Assembly (NCBI GenBank): GCA_007133055.1
Contig: SLNM01000065.1
Coordinates: 1-7,129, forward strand
Length of the DNA: 7,129 bases
Direction: 5' to 3'
From: Lentisphaeria bacterium
Lineage (GTDB): Bacteria; Verrucomicrobiota; Lentisphaeria; Oligosphaerales; PUNB01
Shown: positions 1 to 6,457 of the stretch, piece by piece
How the letters are laid out: each line of letters opens with the position of its first letter
Position numbering within the stretch: position 1 is the first letter of the stretch
The notes under the pieces: generated by a model
What the model was told of the DNA's origin: nothing
The model's database searches: none
The model's input: only the letters and a program-made list of their open reading frames with translations
Program-made: the position numbers and the translations under genes

Positions 1-70
1 CTCTATACTGGCGCAAGGTTTCTTGCGATATGTATTTCTTGAGCATGGCCATATAGATGCTTTCTGCCAT
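1..70 (-). CDS. N-terminal fragment of an unrecognised protein (runs off the left edge)
   Basis: On the minus strand an ATG at 70-68 opens a frame that stays open to the window edge, giving 23 codons that begin MAESIYMAMLKKY. A strong Shine-Dalgarno sequence, AGGAG (81-77), lies 6 nt before the ATG, which is the main support for a real start. The fragment reads as an amphipathic helix with several Met, Lys and Tyr residues. I see no signal peptide and no family motif, and I do not recognise the protein. It is divergent from the TPR-protein gene across a 374-nt intergenic region. A heptanucleotide tandem repeat abuts and overlaps the ribosome binding site. With so little sequence, a chance ORF cannot be ruled out. 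Confidence 0.55.
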   Translation of the reverse strand, partial: MAESIYMAMLKKYISQETLRQYR

Positions 71-78
71 TATTCTCT

Positions 79-108
79 CCTGACACCTGAAACCTGAAAC
101 CTGAAACC
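79..108. repeat. Heptanucleotide tandem repeat, 4.3 copies
   Basis: Seen directly: one CCTGACA followed by three perfect CCTGAAA units and a final CC, 30 nt in all. On the minus strand it reads as GGTTTCA-type units leading straight into the AGGAG ribosome binding site of the partial gene, and the first unit shares three bases with that site. Units of 7 nt can change copy number by replication slippage. Here such changes would move material upstream of the start codon without altering the reading frame. Confidence 0.85.
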
Positions 109-225
109 AAGCTGTTACCCACAAAATCTAAGAAAAACTATTAGCAACCCATTCGTTTTGAGAAAGAGCCGAAATTATCAATGAAAAGAAATATAACGCT
201 GGGGGATGGGGTTGCAACCGTTGTG

Positions 226-339
226 CATTCGCCCTCGTAATGCGTCAGCGAAGGGCGGAGAGTGGCCGGAACTCATGCCGGCTGACGATTGTTTGATTCA
301 AGAGACGTATCTTTGACTGACGCATTACGCTTGCGAATG
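226..339. repeat. 114-nt element bounded by 23-nt imperfect inverted repeats
   Basis: The arm at 226-248 is the reverse complement of 317-339 at 20 of 23 positions. The only mismatches are three adjacent bases in the middle of the arm. The 68 nt between the arms hold a GCCGG/CCGGC hairpin (265-269 with 278-282). CGCCCT (230-235) can also pair with AGGGCG (252-257), so alternative folds exist. It encodes no transposase. It could be a MITE-like non-autonomous element, a REP-type palindrome or a structured leader. A 19-nt segment spanning part of the right arm (311-329) recurs with two mismatches at 6407-6425. Confidence 0.6.
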
Positions 340-343
340 GTGC

Positions 344-375
344 TTGTTCGCGATTTCGCCTATGCTTGCTATAGT
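344..375 (+). promoter_or_regulatory. Possible extended -10 promoter for the TPR-ymdB-nrdR cluster
   Basis: TGCTATAGT at 367-375 matches an extended -10 (TG-n-TATAAT) with one mismatch. The best -35-like hexamer is TTGTTC (344-349), but its 20-nt spacing is long, so recognition would rest mainly on the extended -10. Transcription would start near 382, about 60 nt before the chosen ATG. The match is to the sigma-70 consensus only, and the lineage's own promoter preferences are unknown. Confidence 0.25.
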
Positions 376-444
376 AATCAGTCTAATCAAAAAGTCCGAT
401 ATATTGTTTCAACTGACGGGATTTTCCCGGAGTCGCCAAGACTT

Positions 445-3096
445 ATGAATCGACTTCGCATAAAAATCAAAGTCCCTGGCTGTTCAACCGCCGGCGTTGT
501 AGTCCGCCTGGTGTCTTTGGCGGCGGCTTGGTTTGGTCTGCTGGTGGTTGCTCCGGAAACGGCTGCTCAGCGGCAGTTTTCACCCCGGCCAACCTTGACG
601 GCGGAGGAGGAATTGTCGCTCGAGGCGGCGCCCAGGGTGGATTTGGGGTATGAACACCGGCAGAAAGGCATGCGGGCGCTCGGGGACGGAATCTACAGTT
701 CGGCGGCCCGTTTCTTTGCCGCCTATCGGGAGCAGACCGGCGGCAACGAACCGGATTTCACCGATGCCACGATTCTGCTTATGCGAGCGCACCTGCTGCG
801 GGGGGATCTGGCGGCCGCCCGCCGCACGCTGGCCTACTATGACCGAGAATCGGAGGGTACGGAGGATCAATACTATCGACGTAATTTAATTTATTGGCGG
901 GCCGCCTTGCTGGTCCGGGAAGGCGAGACGGAGCAGGCGCTGACGATACTGGCGCCATTGTTGGAGGATGAATTGTTTCCGGAGCTTCAGGAACAGGCCA
1001 GACTGCTGATGGGCGATGCCTATGCCGGGTCGGCACGCTGGCAGGAAGCCTGGGAAACGATTGACGAGTTTCTCGAGAAATACCCGGAATCGGGGTTCCG
1101 CTATCAGGCAAAGCTCAATTTGGTCAAGATAGCCGTTGCCTTGGAGAACGAAGAGGAGGCCGAAAAACTGCTGCAGCAGGTTGGGGAGCAGTTGGGCGAG
1201 GATGCTTCGGCGGTGGTTCTGCACCGGATTCTACTGCAGCTTGCCGGCGGGGAGATCGACCAGGCAATGGCCTCGTTTCAGACAGTCGTTGACGAGGCGC
1301 CGGTGGCTTACGAAAGAACTTGGTGGCTGGTGTTTTCGCAGCTTGCCCGCAAGTTGGTGGCGGTGGAGCGATGGGAGGCGGGATTGCAGGTGCTGCGTAA
1401 AACTCGACCGCTGGCGCCCACCAGCGGGGAGAGAGCCGAAATCATGATCTTGCAGGCCGAGTGCGAGATGGCTCTGGAGTGGAACCAGGAGGCCATCCTT
1501 ACACTGGAGGGCTTGCTTGAAAAGTTTCCTGACCATGAAGAAGTGCCCCAGGCGCGTTTTCGACTGGCCTTGCTGGCCGAAAAGACCAACAATTCAGAGC
1601 GGGCCGCCGAGTATTATCGAAATATCCTCGATGATCAGGAGATGCCCTTGGATTTACGCTATCAAAGCGGGATTTACCTGGGGACATTGATCCGACAGGA
1701 GGAGAATTATGCGACCGCATCCTCGGTCTACGTCGAAGCCTGTCGTCTGCCGGTTGACGATGCCCGCAAGGCCGGCGCTATGATGCTGGCGGCCGAGGCG
1801 GCGGCGCTGGCCGGAAACTATGCCGAGGCCGCAACCTTTTATCAGTCCGTAGCCGATAACTATGCCGACACCGACTATGCGGCGGATGCCCGTCTGCGGC
1901 AGGCGCAAACCAGAGTTAGGGCGGGACGGCTGGTCAACGCCGCCGCAGTGTTCGCCCAGTTCATCGAGGAGTATTCACAGGATGAGCGTTTGCCGGAAGC
2001 CTGGCTCGGCAAGGCCGGGGCGCTGCGCGACGCCGACCGGGGCGAGGAAAGCATTGGCGCCTACGAGAAGTTCGTTGCCCATTTCAAGGAGCATGAAAAA
2101 GCACCCGGCGCATTGATGGAAATTTACCGGATCGCCGTGGCTCAGGGCAATATGAACCGGGCGATGCGCGCTCTCAACCGAATCTGCACAGAGTATCCCG
2201 AATCGGACCTGCACACCAATGCCTATTATTATCGGGTTCACCTGGCCTTCCAGCTTGGCGACTATGACCTGGCAGTGACCGAGGGAGAAAGGTTTGTCGG
2301 GGATTATGAACAATTGCCGCTGGCTGCCGATGTACTGCTGTGGCTGGCCGATCATTATGTCAACCGGGGAGACCCGGCGCGGGCAGAAGCCGAGTATCGG
2401 CGGGTGGCTCTGCTTTTTCCGGGCGACGCACGGGCGGCGCAGGCGCTGTACGAGGCGGCATCCGCGGCCTTCGCCCAGGAGAACGGCGCCGATCGCGCTT
2501 TGCGGCTGCTGAACCGGCTGCAAGCTCATTGCGAGGAGCACGGGGGCGGCGAGATGGTGATTGGCCGCGGCGCCTTTTTACGAGGAGATGTTTTGGCCGC
2601 CAACCATGATTTCAGCCAGGCCGCGGAGTGGTTTGAGAAAGCGGCGCAAAAACTGCCGGAGGGAGACTTGAATGTGGCGGCTCGGGGGAGGGTGGCCGAT
2701 ATGTATTTCGCCCTGGATACCGAGCAAAGCCGCGCCCGGGCGGTGGAAATATATCGGAGACTGCTGCAGTCCGAGACATTGAATCCCGATCTCAGGGAAA
2801 ACATCACATATCGACTGGGCAAAGCGCTGGTCGAGACGGGCGAGCAGGCACAGGCTCTGGACCTGTTCCTGGATATCGTTTTTACCTATGACATGCATAC
2901 TCGCGTCGGACGCGTCCGCGATTGGTATTATTTCGCCCGCGCCGCCTATGAAGCCGCTCGTATTCTGGTCGACAAGCGACAGTTCGACGCGGCCGCCAGG
3001 ATTTACGAGCGGGTTTACCAAAGCGGTATTCCGACCGCCGAGGAGGCCGGGCTGCGCGCACAGGAAATTCGCCGGGCTCACGGCTTGCAGGAATAA
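445..3096 (+). CDS. Large exported tetratricopeptide-repeat (TPR) protein, 883 aa
   Basis: The protein starts with a basic N-region (MNRLRIKIK) and a hydrophobic stretch at about residues 16-36. A likely signal peptidase I site, T-A-A|Q-R-Q, follows residue 41. No lipobox Cys follows, so it should be periplasmic or surface-exposed rather than a lipoprotein. From about residue 70 to the C-terminus it is a chain of TPR-like helix pairs of roughly 34-40 residues, with recurring A-x-x-x-Y/F, G-D/N-Y-x-x-A and Y-P-E/F-P-D turns. Examples are KYPESGFRYQAKLNL, EYPESDLHTNAYYY and LLFPGDARAAQALYEAA. No catalytic domain is visible. Such solenoids act as protein-interaction scaffolds, and the partner is unknown. 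I chose the ATG at 445 because it sits directly before the signal peptide; its GGAG (429-432) is rather distant at 12 nt. The frame is open back to a TTG at 289, which would bury the signal peptide. The stop lies 5 nt before the phosphodiesterase gene, suggesting an operon. BamD/CpoB-like or adventurous-gliding-type TPR proteins are possible relatives, but I cannot assign an orthologue. Confidence 0.88.
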   Translation: MNRLRIKIKVPGCSTAGVVVRLVSLAAAWFGLLVVAPETAAQRQFSPRPTLTAEEELSLEAAPRVDLGYEHRQKGMRALGDGIYSSAARFFAAYREQTGGNEPDFTDATILLMRAHLLRGDLAAARRTLAYYDRESEGTEDQYYRRNLIYWRAALLVREGETEQALTILAPLLEDELFPELQEQARLLMGDAYAGSARWQEAWETIDEFLEKYPESGFRYQAKLNLVKIAVALENEEEAEKLLQQVGEQLGEDASAVVLHRILLQLAGGEIDQAMASFQTVVDEAPVAYERTWWLVFSQLARKLVAVERWEAGLQVLRKTRPLAPTSGERAEIMILQAECEMALEWNQEAILTLEGLLEKFPDHEEVPQARFRLALLAEKTNNSERAAEYYRNILDDQEMPLDLRYQSGIYLGTLIRQEENYATASSVYVEACRLPVDDARKAGAMMLAAEAAALAGNYAEAATFYQSVADNYADTDYAADARLRQAQTRVRAGRLVNAAAVFAQFIEEYSQDERLPEAWLGKAGALRDADRGEESIGAYEKFVAHFKEHEKAPGALMEIYRIAVAQGNMNRAMRALNRICTEYPESDLHTNAYYYRVHLAFQLGDYDLAVTEGERFVGDYEQLPLAADVLLWLADHYVNRGDPARAEAEYRRVALLFPGDARAAQALYEAASAAFAQENGADRALRLLNRLQAHCEEHGGGEMVIGRGAFLRGDVLAANHDFSQAAEWFEKAAQKLPEGDLNVAARGRVADMYFALDTEQSRARAVEIYRRLLQSETLNPDLRENITYRLGKALVETGEQAQALDLFLDIVFTYDMHTRVGRVRDWYYFARAAYEAARILVDKRQFDAAARIYERVYQSGIPTAEEAGLRAQEIRRAHGLQE

Positions 3097-3101
3097 CGGT
3101 T

Positions 3102-3890
3102 ATGAAAATTCTGTTCATTGGTGATATCGTAGGCAAGGGCGGACGCCGGGCGGTGGCGGCGCTGGCGCCTGTTTTGCGCCGTCAGTACGGTTGCGCCATA
3201 ATTGTTGCCAATGGCGAAAACATGGCGGCGGGCGCCGGTCTCAACGCCAAGTGCATTCGTTCAGTTACGCCGGCGCCCATGGTGGATGTGATCACCGGTG
3301 GCGATCATATGTGGGACCAGAAGGAGTTTGCCCAGGAAGCAGACCTCTTCCCCTGGGTGCTGCGACCCGCCAATCTGCCTGCTTGCCAGCCGGCCCGGGG
3401 TGGCGGAGTATTTCTGGCGACCGACGGCCTGCCAGTCGGTGTGGTCTGTTTGCAGGGACGAACCTTTATCAATTCCCAGGCGGACTGTCCGTTTGCCGCC
3501 GCCGACCGGATGATTGAGGAACTGCGCCCGCACACGGCGATTGTGGTGGTCGATTTTCACGGCGAAGCGACCAGTGAAAAGATCGCCATGGGCCGCTACC
3601 TCGATGGCCGGGCGAGCGTGGTGCTGGGAACCCACACGCATGTGGCTACGGCCGACGAACAAATCCTCCCCGGCGGTACGGCCTACCAGACCGATGTCGG
3701 CATGGTCGGCGGACGCGAATCGGTCCTGGGACGGGAGATCAAGCCGGTACTGCATCGCTTCACCACCGGTATGCCGGCTCGGTTTAACGTGGTGGAGACA
3801 AACATACGACTCAACGCCACCCTGGTCGAGGTTTGTCCGGAAAGCGGCCGGGCCACAGGTATCGAACGTATCGTACGCGATTTTGACTGA
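3102..3890 (+). CDS. ymdB: YmdB/TIGR00282-family metallophosphodiesterase, 262 aa
   Basis: This is the calcineurin-like family represented by Bacillus subtilis YmdB and Deinococcus DR1281, known as dinuclear-metal phosphodiesterases acting on cyclic nucleotides such as 2',3'-cAMP. Length matches the family. In order the sequence shows GD at 7-8 (metal ligand D8), NGEN at 37-40 (E39, N40), GGDHMWD at 66-72, RPAN at 88-91, DFHGEATSEK at 151-160 (H153), LDGR, GTHTH at 176-180 (H178, H180), then TAD, LPGGTAY and TDVGM. All expected ligands are present except one: the family's usual GNH is GDH here, so Asp68 replaces the bridging-metal Asn. His69, the likely proton donor, is kept. A Shine-Dalgarno AGGA (3089-3092) lies 9 nt before the ATG, inside the end of the TPR gene. 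nrdR follows after 24 nt. It should be a soluble cytoplasmic enzyme. Family membership is firm; the substrate in this organism is inferred. It is unrelated to the E. coli macrodomain protein also called YmdB. Confidence 0.92.
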   Translation: MKILFIGDIVGKGGRRAVAALAPVLRRQYGCAIIVANGENMAAGAGLNAKCIRSVTPAPMVDVITGGDHMWDQKEFAQEADLFPWVLRPANLPACQPARGGGVFLATDGLPVGVVCLQGRTFINSQADCPFAAADRMIEELRPHTAIVVVDFHGEATSEKIAMGRYLDGRASVVLGTHTHVATADEQILPGGTAYQTDVGMVGGRESVLGREIKPVLHRFTTGMPARFNVVETNIRLNATLVEVCPESGRATGIERIVRDFD

Positions 3891-3914
3891 CACCGTAACC
3901 ATAGAGGGCAGGCC

Positions 3915-4367
3915 ATGAAATGTCTTAAGTGCGGTTGTTTTGATGACCGTGTGGTCGATACCCGGGAGTCCCGCGAAGGCGAGAATATCCGCCGGCGCCG
4001 CGAGTGCGTCAAGTGCGGCCACCGCTTTACCACGCACGAAATGGTGTTGCGGGCGGAGATGCTGGTTGTCAAGCGCGATAAAGCGCGCGAGGATTTCAAC
4101 CCGGCCAAGATTCGCGCGGGAGTTCGCCAGGCCTGTTGGAAAAGACCGATCAGCGAGCTGCAAATTGATAAGATTGTGCAGAATGTAACCCGCGTGCTGG
4201 AGGAATATCCGGAGCGGGAAGTGCCCTCGCACTATGTCGGCGAGGTGGTGATGGAGGAGCTGCGCAAAGCCGATCACGTGGCTTTCGTCAGGTTCGCCTC
4301 GGTCTATCGAAGCTTTGAGGATGTGGGCGAGTTCCTCGATGAAATTCGCAATCTGACCGAAACCTAG
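3915..4367 (+). CDS. nrdR: Transcriptional repressor NrdR, 150 aa
   Basis: NrdR represses ribonucleotide reductase genes by binding paired NrdR boxes when its ATP-cone carries dATP and (d)ATP. An N-terminal zinc ribbon has C3-x2-C6 and C31-x2-C34, separated by V-V-D-T-R-E-S and an arginine run (R26-R29), followed by G-H-R-F-T-T-H-E. This is the standard NrdR signature. The ATP-cone spans about residues 47-137, with VVKRD at 51-55, FNPAKI at 61-66 and the closing V-A-F-V-R-F-A-S-V-Y-R-S-F at 122-134. Length is typical. GAGGG (3904-3908) lies 6 nt before the ATG. It is the last gene of the TPR-ymdB-nrdR cluster and faces the oppositely oriented reductase gene. No ribonucleotide reductase gene and no clear NrdR box pair are visible in this window, so it acts elsewhere on the chromosome. 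Confidence 0.97.
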   Translation: MKCLKCGCFDDRVVDTRESREGENIRRRRECVKCGHRFTTHEMVLRAEMLVVKRDKAREDFNPAKIRAGVRQACWKRPISELQIDKIVQNVTRVLEEYPEREVPSHYVGEVVMEELRKADHVAFVRFASVYRSFEDVGEFLDEIRNLTET

Positions 4368-4404
4368 CCTCATTCGACAAAGTTGCGCGACAACGATACC
4401 CGAA

Positions 4405-4433
4405 ACCGGCGCCCTGGGTTACACCCCGCCGGT
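4405..4433. terminator. Weak hairpin at the convergent nrdR / reductase junction
   Basis: ACCGGCG (4405-4411) pairs perfectly with CGCCGGT (4427-4433) around a 15-nt loop. It lies in the 51-nt gap between two convergent genes and overlaps the reductase stop codon. There is no T-run on either strand, so it does not look like a standard intrinsic terminator. It may only slow polymerase or be chance in GC-rich DNA. Confidence 0.25.
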
Positions 4434-5165
4434 GACATGCAAAGTCGCGCCCGTGATGTAGCTGGCTTCCTCGGAGGCTAGGAACAGGACACTGTCAGCC
4501 ACCTCGCGAGCGGTGCCGAACCGCTTCAAATCAACCATTTGGCGGTAGGCCGCCAGCTGCTGCTCAGGCAGGTTGGCGATAAATTCGGTGTCGATGAAAC
4601 CAGGCGAGACACAGTTGACGGTGATCTTGCGCTTCCCCACTTCCCGGGCCAGCGACTTGGCGAAGGCAATCTGACCGGCCTTGCTGGCGGCATAGTTGGC
4701 CTGGCCGGCAAAGCCTAGTTCGCCGGAGGGGGAGGTGATGTTGATGATGCGACCATAGCGACGGCCAAGCATCTTGTGAATCGCAAGCTTGGACATCGCA
4801 TAGACCCCGGTAAGATTAGTGTCCAGCACCGACTGCCACTCCTGAAGGCTCATCATACCTACCACCGCGTCCTGGCGAATCCCCGCATTGTTGATCAAAC
4901 CATGCAATTGCTCGATTTCCCGGTCCAGCCATTGATAGAATCGTTCGACCGCGCCGTAGTCGGCCACATCCAACTGATGCAGACTCAGGCGGTCTCCGTG
5001 CTCGGCATTGGCCGCGGCAAAGTCCTCGGCCGCCTTTCGGTTGCCGGCGTAGACCGCGAAAACCCGGGCGCCGGATCGCAGAAACGCTTCCGATATGGCC
5101 CGGCCAATACCGCGGGTGCCGCCGGTGACAAGCATGTTCTGACCGCTGAAATCATAGGTGATCAT
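4419..5165 (-). CDS. fabG: Short-chain dehydrogenase/reductase, 3-oxoacyl-ACP reductase (FabG) type, 248 aa
   Basis: A classical SDR of FabG length. The Rossmann nucleotide-binding motif is TGGTRGIG (14-21), and D66-V67 follows beta-strand 3. NNAG is at 92-95, and the catalytic tetrad is N117, S145, Y158 and K162, within GQANYAASKAG. PGFIDTEF (188-195) and the C-terminal V-T-G-G-V are typical of FabG. Such enzymes reduce 3-oxoacyl-ACP with NADPH in fatty-acid elongation; paralogues act on other acyl or polyketide chains. Around the catalytic Ser it reads I-T-S-P-S-G, not the common S-S-V-x-G, and this with the non-fab neighbourhood makes a specialised paralogue plausible. The ATG overlaps the lipid-kinase stop codon (ATGA at 5165-5162), and GAGGA (5180-5176) lies 10 nt upstream within that gene, implying translational coupling. 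No acpP, fabD or fabF is nearby. SDR assignment is certain; FabG specificity is less so. Confidence 0.9.
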   Translation of the reverse strand: MITYDFSGQNMLVTGGTRGIGRAISEAFLRSGARVFAVYAGNRKAAEDFAAANAEHGDRLSLHQLDVADYGAVERFYQWLDREIEQLHGLINNAGIRQDAVVGMMSLQEWQSVLDTNLTGVYAMSKLAIHKMLGRRYGRIINITSPSGELGFAGQANYAASKAGQIAFAKSLAREVGKRKITVNCVSPGFIDTEFIANLPEQQLAAYRQMVDLKRFGTAREVADSVLFLASEEASYITGATLHVTGGV

Positions 5166-6145
5166 AGGCTGATAATCCTCTTGCGGTTACTGTTTTTGTG
5201 CCCAATCCTGGGCGACAGGCCTGGCAGTAAGACCGGGGATTTGCGTCCTGTTTTTATGGGCTTGGCAACGCGCTTGGCCGGCAACCGCCCCAATACTTGC
5301 AGCGCTCCCGGCAGTACCTCAATGTCAACGGTTCCATGATCCAAGTGCAGAGGTTCGCCGTCGATGTGGTAGGGGCCAGCGTAGTTTTTCAAGGTGAACG
5401 ACTTGCAGGGGAATTGCTCGTAGTGCCGGTTCATCGGCAGTGTGCCCGTCAGCAACTGCAAGGCCAGCAGCGGGGCGGATACGGGCTTGAAGGAGCGCAC
5501 CACGCAGCATACTAAAATCCCGGAGTCCAATCTGGCCTCGGGCGCAATCCTGGCCATGTTGCCGTATTGATTGGCATTGGCCAGGGTGATGATAAAGGCT
5601 TTGCGCTCAAGCTCCCTGCCGTCAACGGTGAACTGGTAGGTTCGCGGCTTGAAGCCGAGGTATTCTTTCCAGGCCGAGGAAACATAACTGTCAAACCCGC
5701 GCCGGTCGGAAAGGGCAAAGGCATGGGCGACTTTGGCGTCGAACCCGAAACCGCAGGTGGTGAGAAAGTAGGATTGATTAATCCGGCCAACGTCGCAGGC
5801 GAAGAAATCATTCCTCTTCAAAGCCAGCAAAGCTCTCCTTGGCGACAGAGGAACCTTCAAATGGCTGGCAAAGCCATTGCCCGACCCGGTCGGAATCAAC
5901 CCGAGCCTCTCCTTGGTGTGAACCAGTTCCTTGGCCACTTCATTGAGAGTCCCGTCACCGCCTACCGCCACAATGGCGTCGTAGCCCTTGCCAATGGCGT
6001 CCCTGGCGATGACCGAAGCATGCCCCGCCTGGTCGGTGACCACATAGTGCTTCTCCATGTCAGTCAGCACTTTGTCGGCCAGGGATGGGATGTCGCCGTT
6101 CTTTCTGCCCGCTATGGGATTGATGATGAACAGAAGCTTTTTCAC
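5162..6145 (-). CDS. Diacylglycerol kinase-like lipid kinase (YegS/DgkB family), 327 aa
   Basis: A DAGK-catalytic-domain protein that phosphorylates a lipid hydroxyl, such as diacylglycerol, with ATP at the inner membrane face. Numbered from the GTG at 6145, it opens VKKLLFIINPIAG (1-13), with the N-P-x-A-G motif. Next come GGDGTLNEV (62-70), the nucleotide-binding and catalytic signature, and PTGSGNGFA (85-93). GFGFDA is at 132-137, and a late DGEP (262-265) supplies the conserved acidic residue. Residues about 287-327 form a basic tail rich in Arg and Lys that could favour acidic membranes. I chose GTG at 6145 because its product starts at the family's normal N-terminus and AAGGG (6157-6153) lies 7 nt upstream. 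An ATG at 6178 adds 11 residues but lacks a ribosome binding site. The frame also runs back to 6274 through a palindromic repeat, which looks non-coding. The stop overlaps the reductase start. Specificity for diacylglycerol, sphingoid base or another lipid cannot be read from sequence. Confidence 0.9.
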   Translation of the reverse strand: MKKLLFIINPIAGRKNGDIPSLADKVLTDMEKHYVVTDQAGHASVIARDAIGKGYDAIVAVGGDGTLNEVAKELVHTKERLGLIPTGSGNGFASHLKVPLSPRRALLALKRNDFFACDVGRINQSYFLTTCGFGFDAKVAHAFALSDRRGFDSYVSSAWKEYLGFKPRTYQFTVDGRELERKAFIITLANANQYGNMARIAPEARLDSGILVCCVVRSFKPVSAPLLALQLLTGTLPMNRHYEQFPCKSFTLKNYAGPYHIDGEPLHLDHGTVDIEVLPGALQVLGRLPAKRVAKPIKTGRKSPVLLPGLSPRIGHKNSNRKRIISL

Positions 6146-6211
6146 TCCGCCGCCCTTTTGGGGTGTGAATTTATGCATCAGAGAAAGGTGGAGACAGCGT
6201 GCCGGCCGATG

Positions 6212-6370
6212 CTTACGGCGACTTGTCTGCGCGCGGACACCTGCCTGCCGCGCCAAGGTACGCGGCGCAGGCATGACGCACAGGCAGGCGCTTACGTGCT
6301 ACGGTTGCGCACAAACATCGTCTGCCGTAATAACCTGCCCGCCGTAGCCCACGCCAAAGAGGGGTGTCCG
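6212..6370. repeat. GC-rich element with several nested and overlapping inverted repeats
   Basis: The perfect pairs seen are TTACGGC (6212-6218) with GCCGTAA (6324-6330); CGGACACC (6234-6241) with GGTGTCCG (6363-6370); and CCTGCCTG (6240-6247) with CAGGCAGG (6281-6288). In the core, GCCTGC (6243-6248) pairs with GCAGGC (6267-6272), and inside it CGCG (6249-6252) pairs with CGCG (6261-6264). The core hairpin therefore has about 10 base pairs with a two-base bulge. Several pairs are mutually exclusive. It resembles REP/PU-type intergenic palindromes or a MITE remnant. No coding signal is visible. Confidence 0.55.
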
Positions 6371-6398
6371 TAATCTTTGTCCGACCGCTTGTTCCAGC

Positions 6399-6457
6399 CG
6401 TTACACCTATGACTGACGAATTACGTGTAAATTGATGGTTGAACGGTTATTGTAACG
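6399..6457 (+). promoter_or_regulatory. Competing hairpins upstream of the small exported-protein gene
   Basis: TTACAC (6401-6406) can pair with GTGTAA (6425-6430). The overlapping CGTTACA (6399-6405) can instead pair with TGTAACG (6451-6457). Both pairs are perfect and use the same left arm, so they exclude each other. The right-hand arm of the second pair overlaps the proposed -35 box, so these are DNA-level dyads that may be operator sites; they would not be in the transcript from that promoter. Confidence 0.25.

Larger units (their letters stand above)
71..444. other. Divergent intergenic region, gene-free
   Basis: I find no convincing gene in these 374 nt. From the left it holds the Shine-Dalgarno site of the minus-strand gene and a heptamer tandem repeat (79-108). 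Next comes an AT-rich stretch (about 120-200), then a GC-richer 114-nt element bounded by inverted repeats (226-339). A second AT-rich stretch (about 360-425) carries a possible extended -10 site. The TPR-gene frame is open back to a TTG at 289, and an in-frame ATG lies at 337. Those extra codons would put about 36-52 residues in front of a clear signal peptide, so I treat them as non-coding. It probably holds promoters for both flanking genes. TATAAC at 192-197 has no matching -35 box. Confidence 0.6.

Noticed and set aside
79..108. CRISPR-like array
   Set aside because: The units are 7 nt and contiguous, with no spacers; it is a simple tandem repeat.
289..444. In-frame upstream extension of the TPR gene (TTG at 289, ATG at 337)
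   Set aside because: It would place 36-52 residues of poor-quality sequence ahead of a clear signal peptide, and it overlaps the right arm of an inverted repeat.
1975..2541. 188-codon minus-strand open frame inside the TPR gene
   Set aside because: Shadow of the TPR reading frame, with no recognisable domain.
3261..4373. 370-codon open frame antisense to ymdB and nrdR
   Set aside because: It lies opposite two well-identified genes, has His-, Arg- and Gln-rich composition with no motif, and is a typical shadow of GC-rich coding DNA.
6146..6274. N-terminal extension of the lipid kinase up to 6274
   Set aside because: The added residues have no family similarity and are translated from a palindromic GC-rich repeat; the GTG at 6145 has a ribosome binding site and gives the family's normal N-terminus.
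5567..6373. 268-codon plus-strand open frame opposite the lipid kinase
   Set aside because: Antisense to a firmly identified enzyme and running through the palindromic intergenic element, without motifs or a supported start.
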